From the NCBI RefSeq assembly GCF_900104815.1, contig NZ_FNTD01000004.1:2434501-2498500 (forward strand): DNA of 64,000 bases, written 5' to 3'. Shown one piece after another: positions 9,028 to 17,127 of the stretch. The notes under the pieces are model-generated. The model worked only from the letters and a program-made list of their open reading frames with translations. It searched no databases and was not told the DNA's origin. A program made the position numbers and the translations under genes. Within the stretch, counting starts at the first letter, position 1. Every line of letters starts with the position of its first letter. This DNA is from Streptomyces misionensis. Its GTDB lineage: Bacteria > Actinomycetota > Actinomycetes > Streptomycetales > Streptomycetaceae.

Positions 9028-9708
9028 TCACTCCATCCGCGGACGGACCAGCCCCGACTCGTACGCGATCACCACGAGCTGCGCCCGGTCGCGCGCGCCC
9101 AGCTTGGCCATGGCCCGGTTGACGTGCGTCTTCACGGTCAGCGGGCTGACCGCGAGGCGTTCGGCGATCTCGTCGTTGGAGTGCCCGCCCGCGACCTGCA
9201 CGAGCACCTCGCGCTCACGGCCGGTGAGCGCGTCGAGCCGCTCGCAGCCGGCCGGGGCGCGGCCGTCGTCCCCGCCGCCCTGGGCGAGGAAGCGGGCGAT
9301 CAGGCCCTTCGTGGCGGACGGGGACAGCAGGGCGTCGCCGGCCGCGGCGACCCGGATGGCGTTGAGCAGCTCCTCGGGCTCGCTGCCCTTGCCGAGGAAG
9401 CCGGAGGCACCCGCGCGCAGCGACTGGACCACGTAGTCGTCCACCTCGAAGGTGGTCAGGATGACCACCTTGACCTGGGCCAGCTCGGGGTCCTCGCCGA
9501 TCAGCCGGGTGGCGGCGAGGCCGTCGGTGCCGGGCATCCGGATGTCCATGAGGACGACGTCGGGGCGCCGCTCCCTGGCGAGCCGGACCGCCTGCGCGCC
9601 GTCGGACGCCTCCCCCACCACCTCCATGTCGGGCTCGGAGTCGACCAGCACCCGGAACGCGCTGCGCAGCAGTGCCTGGTCGTCGGCGAGCAGGACACGG
9701 ATCGTCAT
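9028..9708 (-). CDS. Response regulator, NarL/FixJ family
   Basis: The protein has 226 residues from the ATG at 9708. A receiver domain (residues 1-120) carries the acidic pair ADD near the start, the phospho-acceptor Asp55 in VVLMDIRMPG, and a downstream Lys (GFLGKGS). A LuxR-type HTH follows (about 160-220, LTGREREVLVQVAGG). It overlaps the kinase gene by 4 nt, so the two are translationally coupled. The RND pump gene starts 188 bp downstream on the same strand and is the likeliest target. Confidence 0.95.
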   Translation of the reverse strand: MTIRVLLADDQALLRSAFRVLVDSEPDMEVVGEASDGAQAVRLARERRPDVVLMDIRMPGTDGLAATRLIGEDPELAQVKVVILTTFEVDDYVVQSLRAGASGFLGKGSEPEELLNAIRVAAAGDALLSPSATKGLIARFLAQGGGDDGRAPAGCERLDALTGREREVLVQVAGGHSNDEIAERLAVSPLTVKTHVNRAMAKLGARDRAQLVVIAYESGLVRPRME

Positions 9709-10958
9709 ACGGGCTCCCCCGGTGCCGTCGTACCGCCTTCGATGCGGTTGTCGGTGGTGCTGACGGGCAGGATCGCATGCACGCGGAAACCGCCGCCGTA
9801 GCGGGGTCCGGTGGTGAGGGTGCCGCCCAGGGCGCCGACGCGTTCGCGCATGCCGAGCAGTCCGTGGCCGCCGCCGGCCTCGGGGGCGGTGTTCCCGGGA
9901 GCGCTCTCGCCGGAACCGTTGTCCACCACGGTGACCTCGATGTGCGGTCCGACGCGGACGACGCTCACCTCGGCCCTGGCACCGGCGCCCGCGTGCTTGC
10001 GCACGTTGGTCAGCGCCTCCTGGACGATCCGGTAGGCGGCGAGGTCCACGGCCGCCGGCAGCCGGGTGCCCTGGTCGGCGCGGGCCACCTCCACCGGGAG
10101 CCCGGCGCTGCGGAAGGTGCCGGCCAGCTCCTCCAGCAGGCTCAGTCCGGGGGCGGGCTCGGTGGGGGCCTCCGGGTCGCCGGACTGGCGCAGCAGTCCG
10201 ACGGTCGCCCGCAGTTCGCTGAGCGCGCTGCGGCCGGCCGCGCGGACGTGGGCGAGCGCCTCCTTGGCCTGGTCGGGACGCTTGTCCATGACGTGCGCGG
10301 CGACGCCGGCCTGCACATTGACCAGGGCGATGTGGTGGGCGACGACGTCGTGCAGGTCGCGGGCGATGCGCAGCCGCTCCTCGGCGACGCGGCGGCGGGC
10401 CTCCTCCTCGCGGGTGCGCTCCGCGCGCTCGGCGCGTTCCCGCATGGCCCGCACGACCGCACGGCGGCTGCGGACCGCGTCGCCCGCGGTGGCGCCGATG
10501 CCGGTCCAGGCGAGCACGCCCAGGTTCTCCTGCGCGTACCAGGGCAGCGGGCCGAAGAGCATCGCGGCGGCGGTCAGCACGGTCATGGTGAGCAGGCCGA
10601 CGCGGAAGGTGGTGGTGCGGTCGGTGGTCGAGGCGACGGTGTACAGGGCGATGACGGCGGACATCGCGACGGGGGCGCGGGGGTCGCCGGTGACGCATTC
10701 CGCGACGGAGAGGGTGCAGGTGAGCGCGAGGACCGTGCGCGGGGCGCGGCGGCGCGGGACGAGGGCGGCGGCGGCGAGCAGCATCAGCAGGAGGCTGAGC
10801 GGGGCGGGGGTGCGGATGCCCCAGGTGACGCCGTCGGTGCCGTGCGGCAGCGCGAAGGAACCGGCGACCATGCACACGAGGACGCCCGCCGCCAGGCCCG
10901 CGTCCAGGGCGAGGGGGTGGGCTTTCAGCTCGCGGCGGGCGCGTTCCAGAGGGGTCAC
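9705..10958 (-). CDS. Sensor histidine kinase (HisKA_3 / NarX-DegS type)
   Basis: The GTG start gives 417 residues. There are about five hydrophobic segments in residues 20-160, then a coiled, Glu/Arg-rich linker. A dimerisation domain carries the phospho-acceptor His203 in RIARDLHDVVAHH. A HATPase domain follows with VDNGSGES and GGGHGLLGMRERV ATP-lid motifs. It lacks a recognisable extracytoplasmic ligand domain, so the membrane helices themselves may sense the signal, as in envelope-stress kinases of this type (inference). It is the cognate kinase of the downstream overlapping response regulator. Confidence 0.94.
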   Translation of the reverse strand: MTPLERARRELKAHPLALDAGLAAGVLVCMVAGSFALPHGTDGVTWGIRTPAPLSLLLMLLAAAALVPRRRAPRTVLALTCTLSVAECVTGDPRAPVAMSAVIALYTVASTTDRTTTFRVGLLTMTVLTAAAMLFGPLPWYAQENLGVLAWTGIGATAGDAVRSRRAVVRAMRERAERAERTREEEARRRVAEERLRIARDLHDVVAHHIALVNVQAGVAAHVMDKRPDQAKEALAHVRAAGRSALSELRATVGLLRQSGDPEAPTEPAPGLSLLEELAGTFRSAGLPVEVARADQGTRLPAAVDLAAYRIVQEALTNVRKHAGAGARAEVSVVRVGPHIEVTVVDNGSGESAPGNTAPEAGGGHGLLGMRERVGALGGTLTTGPRYGGGFRVHAILPVSTTDNRIEGGTTAPGEPV

Positions 10959-11025
10959 CTGAGGAACAGTACGGCGAGCGGGGGCCGGGCCGCGGAGGTG
11001 CGGGTGCCCTCACCGCGATCCGGGA

Positions 11026-11304
11026 TCAGTCCGGGATCAGTCCGTTCTCGCCGAGCATCGTACGGACCTCCTCCAGCGACGCGTCCGGTGCCGGGAGGAT
11101 CAGGTCGGAGGGCTCCAGCTCGTCGGCGCCGAGCGGCGCCCCGAGCCGTCGTACGGCGTCGAGGAGGGTGGCGAGGGTGCGGCGGAAGCCCTCCTCGTCG
11201 CCACCCTCCATCTCGGCCAGCAGTTCGTCGTCCAGCTCGTTCAGCTCGGCGAAGTGGGAGTCGTCCAGCCTGACCTGGCCCTCCCCCATGATCCGTACGA
11301 TCAC
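11026..11304 (-). CDS. pspAA: PspA-associated protein PspAA
   Basis: This 92-residue acidic protein begins MIVRIMGEGQVRLDD and is 50 bp downstream of pspA on the same strand. That pairing and the sequence match the small PspAA family found after actinobacterial PspA genes. There are no membrane segments. The function is not established in detail. It is thought to modulate PspA in the envelope-stress response. The partner family PspAB is encoded at 46.9 kb beside htpX. Confidence 0.85.
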   Translation of the reverse strand: MIVRIMGEGQVRLDDSHFAELNELDDELLAEMEGGDEEGFRRTLATLLDAVRRLGAPLGADELEPSDLILPAPDASLEEVRTMLGENGLIPD

Positions 11305-11354
11305 GTCGGCCTCCTCGGCTCGTCCCGGCGCCGTCCTGCCGCTGGTCGGAGGAC

Positions 11355-12152
11355 CTACTGCTTGTCGAAGCGCGGGGTGTCCTGCGGCTGCTGCCGGCCC
11401 TGGGACTGCCCCTGTCCGGTGCCGCCCTCGATGGCCTGCTGCTGGGTGCCTCCGGCCAGCTCGGCCTTCATGCGCTGAAGCTCCAGCTCTACATCACTAC
11501 CACCGGAGAGCCGGTCCAGCTCGGCGGCGATGTCGTCCTTGGCCATGCCGGTCGGGTCGTCCAGGGCGCCGGAAGCGAGCAGTTCGTCGATGGCGCCGGC
11601 GCGGGCCTGGAGCTGCTGGGTCTTGTCCTCGGCGCGCTGGATCGCGAGGCCGACGTCGCCCATCTCCTCGGAGATGCCGGAGAAGGCCTCGCCGATCCGG
11701 GTCTGGGCCTGGGCGGCGGTGTAGGTGGCCTTGATGGTCTCCTTCTTGGTGCGGAAGGCGTCCACCTTGGCCTGGAGGCGCTGGGCCGCCAGGGTGAGCT
11801 TCTCCTCCTCGCCCTGGAGGGTGGCGTGCTGCGTCTCCAGGTCGGTCACCTGCTGCTGGAGCGCGGCGCGCCGGGACAGCGCCTCGCGGGCCAGGTCCTC
11901 GCGGCCGAGCGCCAGCGCCTTGCGGCCCTGGTCCTCCAGCTTGCCGGACTGCTGCTGCAACTGGTTGAGCTGGAGTTCCAGGCGCTTGCGGCTGGTCGCC
12001 ACGTCGGCGACGCCGCGGCGCACCTTCTGGAGCAGTTCGAGCTGCTTCTGGTACGAGTAATCGAGGGTTTCGCGCGGGTCCTCGGCCCGGTCAAGGGCCT
12101 TGTTCGCCTTCGCGCGGAAGATCATCCCCATACGCTTCATGACACCGCTCAT
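11355..12152 (-). CDS. pspA: Phage-shock protein A / IM30 family
   Basis: The protein has 265 residues and is almost entirely predicted coiled coil. It starts with an amphipathic segment (MSGVMKRMGMIFRAKANKALDRAEDPRETLDYSY) that in PspA/Vipp1 binds membrane, followed by long heptad-rich helices with many Gln/Leu/Arg, then a Gln/Gly-rich tail. PspA proteins are ESCRT-III-like membrane-repair factors that respond to proton-motive-force and envelope stress. A small pspAA gene follows. There is no pspF or pspBC homologue nearby, as is usual for actinobacteria. Confidence 0.93.
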   Translation of the reverse strand: MSGVMKRMGMIFRAKANKALDRAEDPRETLDYSYQKQLELLQKVRRGVADVATSRKRLELQLNQLQQQSGKLEDQGRKALALGREDLAREALSRRAALQQQVTDLETQHATLQGEEEKLTLAAQRLQAKVDAFRTKKETIKATYTAAQAQTRIGEAFSGISEEMGDVGLAIQRAEDKTQQLQARAGAIDELLASGALDDPTGMAKDDIAAELDRLSGGSDVELELQRMKAELAGGTQQQAIEGGTGQGQSQGRQQPQDTPRFDKQ

Positions 12153-12446
12153 GGGCTTCGCGCGCCCCCTTCTGACGGACTCCAGCTCACCGATCCTGCG
12201 ACAAGACCCACAGTACGGGCCCTGCCTCCATTACCGCACTGTCCGGGGCGTGATGCGCTCATCCCCAAGAACGACTGCGGAGAGTGCCGCTCCGGCGCAG
12301 GGAGGAGACGACCCCCGAGCCGGGCCCGGATCGGGCCCCGTCCGGCTGCTTCTCGCATCCACGGGAACGTCCCCTCTGCGTCGTACAGACGCTCGGTGTT
12401 GCGGGATCGTTCCCGTTCGGGCTGCGGTCCATGCCGCCGGAGCCCT

Positions 12447-12452
12447 TACCCT
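12447..12452 (+). promoter_or_regulatory. Putative -10 box for a leaderless transcript of the DUF3043 gene
   Basis: TACCCT (TANNNT) ends 8 nt before the GTG at 12461. No ribosome binding site precedes that GTG, so a leaderless mRNA is likely. Inference. Confidence 0.35.
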
Positions 12453-12460
12453 TGGTCTTT

Positions 12461-13054
12461 GTGTTCCGTAGCCGTGCCAAGGATGAGAAGCCCCAGGCCG
12501 ACAAGCCGGTGAACTTCTCCAAGCAGCCCCGCGACCCGCAGGCCCCCAAGGGCAGGCCCACTCCCAAGCGCAGTGAGGCCCAGTCCCAGCGCCGCAGCGT
12601 CGCCCACACCCCGACGAACCGCAAGGACGCCGCCAAGCGGTCGCGCGAGGAGCGCCGGCAGGCGCTGGAGAGGCAGCGCCAGGCGCTGGCCAGCGGCGAC
12701 GAGCGCTATCTGCCGGCCCGGGACAAGGGGCCCGTGCGCAGGTTCGCCCGTGACTGGGTGGACTCCCGGTTCAACGTGGCCGAGTTCTTCCTGCCGCTCG
12801 CCATCGTGATCCTCGTGCTCAGCGTCGTGCGGGTGCCCGCGCTGCAGAACATCGCGCTGCTGCTGTGGGCCGTGGTGATCGTCCTGATCGTGCTGGACGC
12901 GGCGGTCAGCGGCTTCCGGCTGAAGAAGCGGCTCAAGGAGCGCTTCCCGGACGGCAACACCCGTGGCGCGGTGGCGTACGCCCTGATGCGCTCCCTCCAG
13001 ATGCGCCGGCTCCGGCTGCCGAAGCCGCAGGTCAAGCGCGGAGAGCGGCCCTGA
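12461..13054 (+). CDS. DUF3043 membrane protein
   Basis: The start was moved to the GTG at 12461 (VFRSRAKDEKPQ), where homologues I recall begin, giving 197 residues. The first 110 residues are basic and charged (KGRPTPKRSEAQSQRR; RKDAAKRSREERRQ). Two closely spaced hydrophobic helices follow (FFLPLAIVILVLSVV and IALLLWAVVIVLIVL), then a basic cytoplasmic tail. DUF3043 proteins are widespread in actinobacteria and of unknown role. The downstream methyltransferase overlaps its stop codon, so the two are probably co-transcribed and coupled. Confidence 0.85.
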   Translation: MFRSRAKDEKPQADKPVNFSKQPRDPQAPKGRPTPKRSEAQSQRRSVAHTPTNRKDAAKRSREERRQALERQRQALASGDERYLPARDKGPVRRFARDWVDSRFNVAEFFLPLAIVILVLSVVRVPALQNIALLLWAVVIVLIVLDAAVSGFRLKKRLKERFPDGNTRGAVAYALMRSLQMRRLRLPKPQVKRGERP

Positions 13055-13839
13055 GCGCAGACGCTTTCACCTCAGGTGCGGCCCACTCCTGGCTGGACAA
13101 GGTGGGCGGGCTGCGCGACGTCGTGCGCCAGGAACTGGTGGCGCGGCAGCTCGACGAGCAGATAGCCGGGCGGTTCCCGGTCGGGCGGCGGCTGCGGGTG
13201 CTCGACGTGGGGATCGGCCAGGGCACGCAGGCCCTGCGGCTGGCCCGGCTCGGCCATCAGGTGACCGGCGTCGAGCAGGACCCGGTGATGATCGCCGCCG
13301 CGCGCGAGGCGCTGGACCGGGAACCGGAGGGCATACGGGAGCGGGTCCGGCTGGTGCAGGGCGACGGCCGGGACACCGGGGTGCACTTCCTGCCGGGCAG
13401 CTTCGACCTGGTGCTCTGCCACGGCGTGCTGATGTACGTCGAGGAGCCCGACCCGCTGGTGGCCGGCCTGGCCCGGATGCTGGCGCCCGGCGGGCTGCTC
13501 TCCCTGCTGGTGCGCAACGGCGACGGGCTCGCCATGCGGCCCGGCCTGACCGGCGACTGGGCGGGTGCCCTGGCCGCCTTCGACACCACCGCCTACACCA
13601 ACCGCCTGGGCCTGAACGTGCGGGCGGACCGGCTGGCCGAACTGACCGGCACCCTCGCCGGCATCGCCGCCCCGCTGCACGCCTGGTACGGCGTCCGGGT
13701 CTTCACGGACACGGCGGCGGACGACGCGGCCCCGCCGGCCGATCTGGAGACGCTGCTCGCGGTCGAGGAGCGGGCCGGCCGCACGGACCCCTACCGGGGG
13801 GTCGCGGCACTGCTGCATCTGTGCGGGGTACGGGGCTGA
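13051..13839 (+). CDS. Class I SAM-dependent methyltransferase, possible CTG start
   Basis: The protein is about 262 residues. Motif I is RVLDVGIGQGTQALRLA, followed by an acidic residue (GVEQD) that would bind SAM ribose, and LVLCHGVLMYVEEP corresponds to motif IV/post-I. No ATG, GTG or TTG occurs in frame just after the upstream stop. The frame enters with CTG (13051) overlapping the DUF3043 TGA and preceded by GGAGAG. The next usual codon is GTG 13102, which would remove AFTSGAAHSWLDKV, a segment that looks like part of the fold. Substrate is unknown. The start is the uncertain point, not the gene. Confidence 0.8.
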   Translation: MSADAFTSGAAHSWLDKVGGLRDVVRQELVARQLDEQIAGRFPVGRRLRVLDVGIGQGTQALRLARLGHQVTGVEQDPVMIAAAREALDREPEGIRERVRLVQGDGRDTGVHFLPGSFDLVLCHGVLMYVEEPDPLVAGLARMLAPGGLLSLLVRNGDGLAMRPGLTGDWAGALAAFDTTAYTNRLGLNVRADRLAELTGTLAGIAAPLHAWYGVRVFTDTAADDAAPPADLETLLAVEERAGRTDPYRGVAALLHLCGVRG

Positions 13840-13895
13840 GCCCGTTCGGGGCAACACGACGGGCCCGCTGATCACCGCGCGGCCAGACTCGGGGC

Positions 13896-14966
13896 ATGGA
13901 CGCTTCCCGTACTCCTGTCCTGCGCCGGGTGATCACGGTTCTGCTGCTGGTGTGCGGCACGGCGCTCACCGGCTGCGAGGGTCCGGCCGCACCGGGCGCG
14001 CGGCACGACGCGGCGACGGGGAGCCCGGCGGCCGTACCGATGGCGGCGGGCGATCTCCAGAGCGCGTACCAGCGGGTCATCCGGCAGGCGCTGCCGTCGG
14101 TCGTGCAGATCGAGGCGAGCCGTGACCTCGGTTCCGGGATCGTGTACGACGACCGGGGGCACATCGTCACCAACGCGCACGTGGTCGGCGACGAGAAGAC
14201 CTTCCGGGTGACGACGGCGGGCAGCGAGGAGCCGCTGACGGCGACCCTCGTGTACTCCTACCCCCAGCAGGACCTGGCGGTGATCAAGCTGGACCGGGTG
14301 CCGGACGGGCTGCGGCCCGCGGTGTTCGGCGACAGCGAGAAGGTGGAGGTCGGCCAGATCGTGCTGGCCATGGGGTCGCCGCTCGGGCTGTCGTCCAGCG
14401 TGACCCAGGGGATCGTCTCGGCGACCGGGCGGACGGTGAGCGAGGGCAGCGGCGGCGGGGGCACCGGCGCCACGATCGCCAACATGGTGCAGACGTCGGC
14501 GGCCATCAATCCGGGCAACAGCGGCGGCGCCCTGGTCAACCTGGACGGGCAGGTCATCGGCATCCCGACGCTCGCCGCGGCCGACCCCAGCCTCGGCAGC
14601 GCGGCGGCCGGGATCGGTTTCGCCATCCCGGCGTCGATGGCACGGACCATCGCCGGGCAGATCGTGCGCGAGGGCCGGGTGGTGGACTCGGGGCGGGCCG
14701 CGCTCGGCATCACCGGGCGGACCGTGGTGGACGACCGGCTCCAGCCGGCCGGGGTGGCCGTCGTCACCGTGCAGAGCGGCGGCCCCGCGGACCGGGCCGG
14801 GCTGCGGGTCGGCGACATCATCACCCGGGTCGGCGACCGGTCCGTCACCACCATCACCTCCCTCCAGGAGGCCCTGGCCGCGGGCCGGCCCGGCGGGCGC
14901 ACGCCGGTGACCTATCTGCGGGACGGGACGCGGCGGACGGCCCAGGTGACGCTGGGCGAGCAGTGA
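13896..14966 (+). CDS. HtrA/DegP-like serine protease, lipoprotein
   Basis: This 356-residue protein has a lipoprotein signal ending in LTGC (Cys27). A trypsin-like protease domain carries the triad His95 (VTNAHVVG), Asp126 (QQDLAVIKL) and Ser209 (PGNSGGALV). One C-terminal PDZ domain (about 262-350, GGPADRAGLRVGDIITRVGD) completes the HtrA layout. It should act outside the membrane as a quality-control protease tethered by lipid. Actinobacterial HtrAs are often membrane-spanning; a lipobox-anchored form is a variant. It is preceded by only 56 bp after the methyltransferase. Confidence 0.92.
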   Translation: MDASRTPVLRRVITVLLLVCGTALTGCEGPAAPGARHDAATGSPAAVPMAAGDLQSAYQRVIRQALPSVVQIEASRDLGSGIVYDDRGHIVTNAHVVGDEKTFRVTTAGSEEPLTATLVYSYPQQDLAVIKLDRVPDGLRPAVFGDSEKVEVGQIVLAMGSPLGLSSSVTQGIVSATGRTVSEGSGGGGTGATIANMVQTSAAINPGNSGGALVNLDGQVIGIPTLAAADPSLGSAAAGIGFAIPASMARTIAGQIVREGRVVDSGRAALGITGRTVVDDRLQPAGVAVVTVQSGGPADRAGLRVGDIITRVGDRSVTTITSLQEALAAGRPGGRTPVTYLRDGTRRTAQVTLGEQ

Positions 14967-15015
14967 GGAGGGGTACGGCGCCGGAGTGCGGCTCCGGGGG
15001 CGCGCCCCTCCTCAC
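14963..15015. terminator. Hairpin overlapping the end of the HtrA gene
   Basis: An 11-bp outer stem (14963-14973 with 15005-15015) encloses an inner GC-rich stem. The first arm includes the protease stop codon, and the structure lies between convergent genes. Confidence 0.55.
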
Positions 15016-15021
15016 CACGGG

Positions 15022-15234
15022 TCAGGCGGCGTCGGCGTGCAGGCTCATCGGCCCGTAGACCTCGGTGCCGTCCTCGAACAGCCGCACCTGGTCCGCGCCG
15101 CCCTCCAGCAGCGCCTTCCAGTGCTCCCCCACCCAGGACTCGGCGTCCCCCTGGGTGCCGAACTCCTCGGGCTGGACCGCGGGCTGGACCTCCGTCCCGT
15201 CGGCCTTCTCGAACCGCCACGTCCATGCCGTCAT
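15022..15234 (-). CDS. Small protein of unknown function (about 70 aa)
   Basis: The ATG at 15234 (MTAWTWRFEKADGTEV) was chosen over longer frames, giving 70 residues. It is acidic, without membrane segments, and contains Trp-rich ends and AESWVGEHWKALL. Similar small proteins are common in Streptomyces and are annotated only as hypothetical. A ribosome binding site (GGAGG) lies a few bases upstream on its strand. It is divergent from cobU, 80 bp away. Confidence 0.75.
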   Translation of the reverse strand: MTAWTWRFEKADGTEVQPAVQPEEFGTQGDAESWVGEHWKALLEGGADQVRLFEDGTEVYGPMSLHADAA

Positions 15235-15314
15235 GTGGGCCTCCTTGTGCTCCGACGCGTGCTGGAAGAGTAGACGGAAGCGCAATACCCGATCGGACAG
15301 GCGAAAATCGTTCC

Positions 15315-16517
15315 GTGGAAGTGACTCTGCTCGGTACCGGCGCCCCCGCCGGACTGCCCCGCCCCGACTGCCCCTGTGCCGCCTGCGCGACGGCGCTGGG
15401 GCCGGACGCGCGGGCGGCCACCGCGCTGCTGGTGGACGGCGCACTGCTGCTTGACCTCACGCCGGGCGCGGCCTTCGCGGCGGCCCGGGCCGGGCACTCG
15501 CTGGCCGGTGTGCGCCAGGTGCTCCTGTCCCATCCGCACGACGGGCCCCCGGTGGAGGTGCCGGCCGGGCTGCCGCAGCCGGGGCGGGTGCCGGACGGGC
15601 GGGAGCTGGCGCTGCTGACGGGGCACCGGGTGCGGGCGGTGGCGATGGACGCGGGCGGCACCGGGTACGCGGTGACCGGTCCGGACGGGCAGCGGCTGCT
15701 GTACCTGCCGCCCGGTGGGGCGCCGGCGGGTCTGGAGACGGGGACGGCGGAGTCGTACCACCTGGTCCTCGCGGACGTGGTGGGCCGCCCGGACGCGCTG
15801 GCCCGGCTGCGCGCGGTGGGCTCCGCGGGGCCGACCACGGACGTCGTCGCGGTCCACCTGGACCACGACGTGCCGCCGGGGGCGGAGTTGCGGCGGCGGC
15901 TGGCCGCGGCGGGGGCGCGTGCCGTGCCCGACGGTACGACGCTGGTGGTCGGGGCGTACGAGGAGGTGCCGGACGTGCCGCGGCGGACGCTGGTGCTCGG
16001 CGGGGCGCGCTCGGGCAAGTCGGTGGAGGCCGAGCGGCGGCTGGAGTCCTTCCCGGACGTGCTGTACGTGGCGACCGGCGGCACCCGGGGCGGGGACACC
16101 GAGTGGGCGGCGCGGGTGGCCGCGCACCGGGAGCGGCGGCCGGGGTCGTGGCGCACGGCGGAGACGACTGACCTGGAGCCGGTGCTCCGCGAGGACGGGC
16201 CGCCGGTGCTGATCGACTGCCTGTCGCTGTGGCTGACCGATGTCATGGACGAGGTCGGGGCGTGGGACGACGCGGAGTGGGCGGGCGGGGGCGAGAAGGC
16301 GCTGCGGGAGCGGGTGCGCTCGCTCACGGAGGCGGTCCGCCGCACCCGCCGTACCGTGGTCGCGGTGTCGAACGAGGTCGGCTCGGGGATCGTGCCGGCG
16401 ACGGCGTCGGGCCGCCGCTACCGCGACGAACTGGGCCGGCTGAACGCGGCGTTCGGCGCGGAGTGCGAGCAGGTGCTGCTGGTGGTCGCCGGGCAGGCGA
16501 TGGTGCTGCGCGGGTAG
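15315..16517 (+). CDS. cobU: Adenosylcobinamide kinase/guanylyltransferase with extra N-terminal domain
   Basis: The 400-residue product starts at GTG 15315 (VEVTLLGTGAPAG). Residues 225-400 are CobU: P-loop GGARSGKS (229-236), the His that becomes guanylylated (His271, AAHRERRPGSW) and the CLSLWLTD motif. CobU phosphorylates adenosylcobinamide and transfers GMP to it, the step before CobS. Residues 1-210 resemble a metallo-beta-lactamase fold of PhnP type (LLGTGAP start, CPCAAC, DGALLLDLTPGA). The zinc motif is degenerate (LLSHPHDGPP), so this part is probably not a hydrolase. The 3' end overlaps the convergent methyltransferase gene by 100 nt. Confidence 0.9.
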   Translation: MEVTLLGTGAPAGLPRPDCPCAACATALGPDARAATALLVDGALLLDLTPGAAFAAARAGHSLAGVRQVLLSHPHDGPPVEVPAGLPQPGRVPDGRELALLTGHRVRAVAMDAGGTGYAVTGPDGQRLLYLPPGGAPAGLETGTAESYHLVLADVVGRPDALARLRAVGSAGPTTDVVAVHLDHDVPPGAELRRRLAAAGARAVPDGTTLVVGAYEEVPDVPRRTLVLGGARSGKSVEAERRLESFPDVLYVATGGTRGGDTEWAARVAAHRERRPGSWRTAETTDLEPVLREDGPPVLIDCLSLWLTDVMDEVGAWDDAEWAGGGEKALRERVRSLTEAVRRTRRTVVAVSNEVGSGIVPATASGRRYRDELGRLNAAFGAECEQVLLVVAGQAMVLRG

Positions 16518-17002
16518 GGGACGGCACCGCCGGGCGCGGGTCCCGGGCGGCCGAGGAAGGGCAGCCGCCAGGTGGGCGGCAGGACCGTGCACGAGGGGGT
16601 GCCCGCGGCGATCCGGGCCCAGCCGCGGTGCAGGACGACGTGGCCGCCGGGGCGCAGGACGGCGAGGGCGGCCCGCAGTTCGGCGTCGGGGGCGTCGGAC
16701 GGGGGGCGCAGGATGGTGACGACGTCGTAGCGGGAGCGGAGGCGGTCGGTCAGTCCCGGGGTCGTGAGCCGGCCGCGGTACGCCTCCTCGATCCGGTCCG
16801 CCGCCAGGGCCCGCTCCAGGCCGTCCGTCGGGTCCAGCCCGTCGAAGCTCGTGTAGGGGAAGTGCTTCCTCGCCGCCTCGGGGAAGCGGCCGTCGCCGGT
16901 GTCCACGTCCAGCCAGCTCTCCGGCTCCGGCAGCGCGGACAGGGCGCGGGCGGTGAGCCGGTGCCGGAGCTGTTCCGTGCGGCGTTCGTGGAAGGTCGGC
17001 AT
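16418..17002 (-). CDS. Methyltransferase-like protein with degenerate SAM motif
   Basis: The ATG at 17002 (MPTFHERRTEQLRHR) has AGGGAG about 9 nt upstream and is preferred over the longer frame. It gives 194 residues. The N-terminal half reads as a class I methyltransferase (SWLDVDTGDGRFPEAARKHFPYTSFDGLD), but the first glycine of the GxGxG motif is Asp. The region after residue 110 (LRPGGHVVLHRGW) loses family likeness. The last 33 codons lie antisense within cobU and look like read-through sequence (TIACPATTSSTCSHS). It may be a decayed or C-terminally altered enzyme. Confidence 0.55.
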   Translation of the reverse strand: MPTFHERRTEQLRHRLTARALSALPEPESWLDVDTGDGRFPEAARKHFPYTSFDGLDPTDGLERALAADRIEEAYRGRLTTPGLTDRLRSRYDVVTILRPPSDAPDAELRAALAVLRPGGHVVLHRGWARIAAGTPSCTVLPPTWRLPFLGRPGPAPGGAVPYPRSTIACPATTSSTCSHSAPNAAFSRPSSSR

Positions 17003-17114
17003 GGACGGCGACTCCCTGTGCGACATTTCGCTGCAAAACGGAACGTATGGGATGCCGATCCAGGACGCAATGACATCGCGCCGATGTGGCGCCGGGACGT
17101 TCGCTCCCGGGCGG

Positions 17115-17120
17115 TACTGT
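17115..17120 (+). promoter_or_regulatory. Putative -10 box for a leaderless cobT transcript
   Basis: TACTGT (TANNNT) ends 7 nt before the cobT ATG (17128), and no Shine-Dalgarno sequence lies between them. No B12 riboswitch was recognised in the 125 bp upstream. Confidence 0.4.
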
Positions 17121-17127
17121 TCGGCGA

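Noticed and set aside
5723..9436. A 1237-residue plus-strand frame antisense to the RND and response-regulator genes
   Set aside because: It is a shadow frame of high-GC codon bias, rich in His/Gly/Arg/Asp without any domain; the minus-strand genes carry clear motifs.
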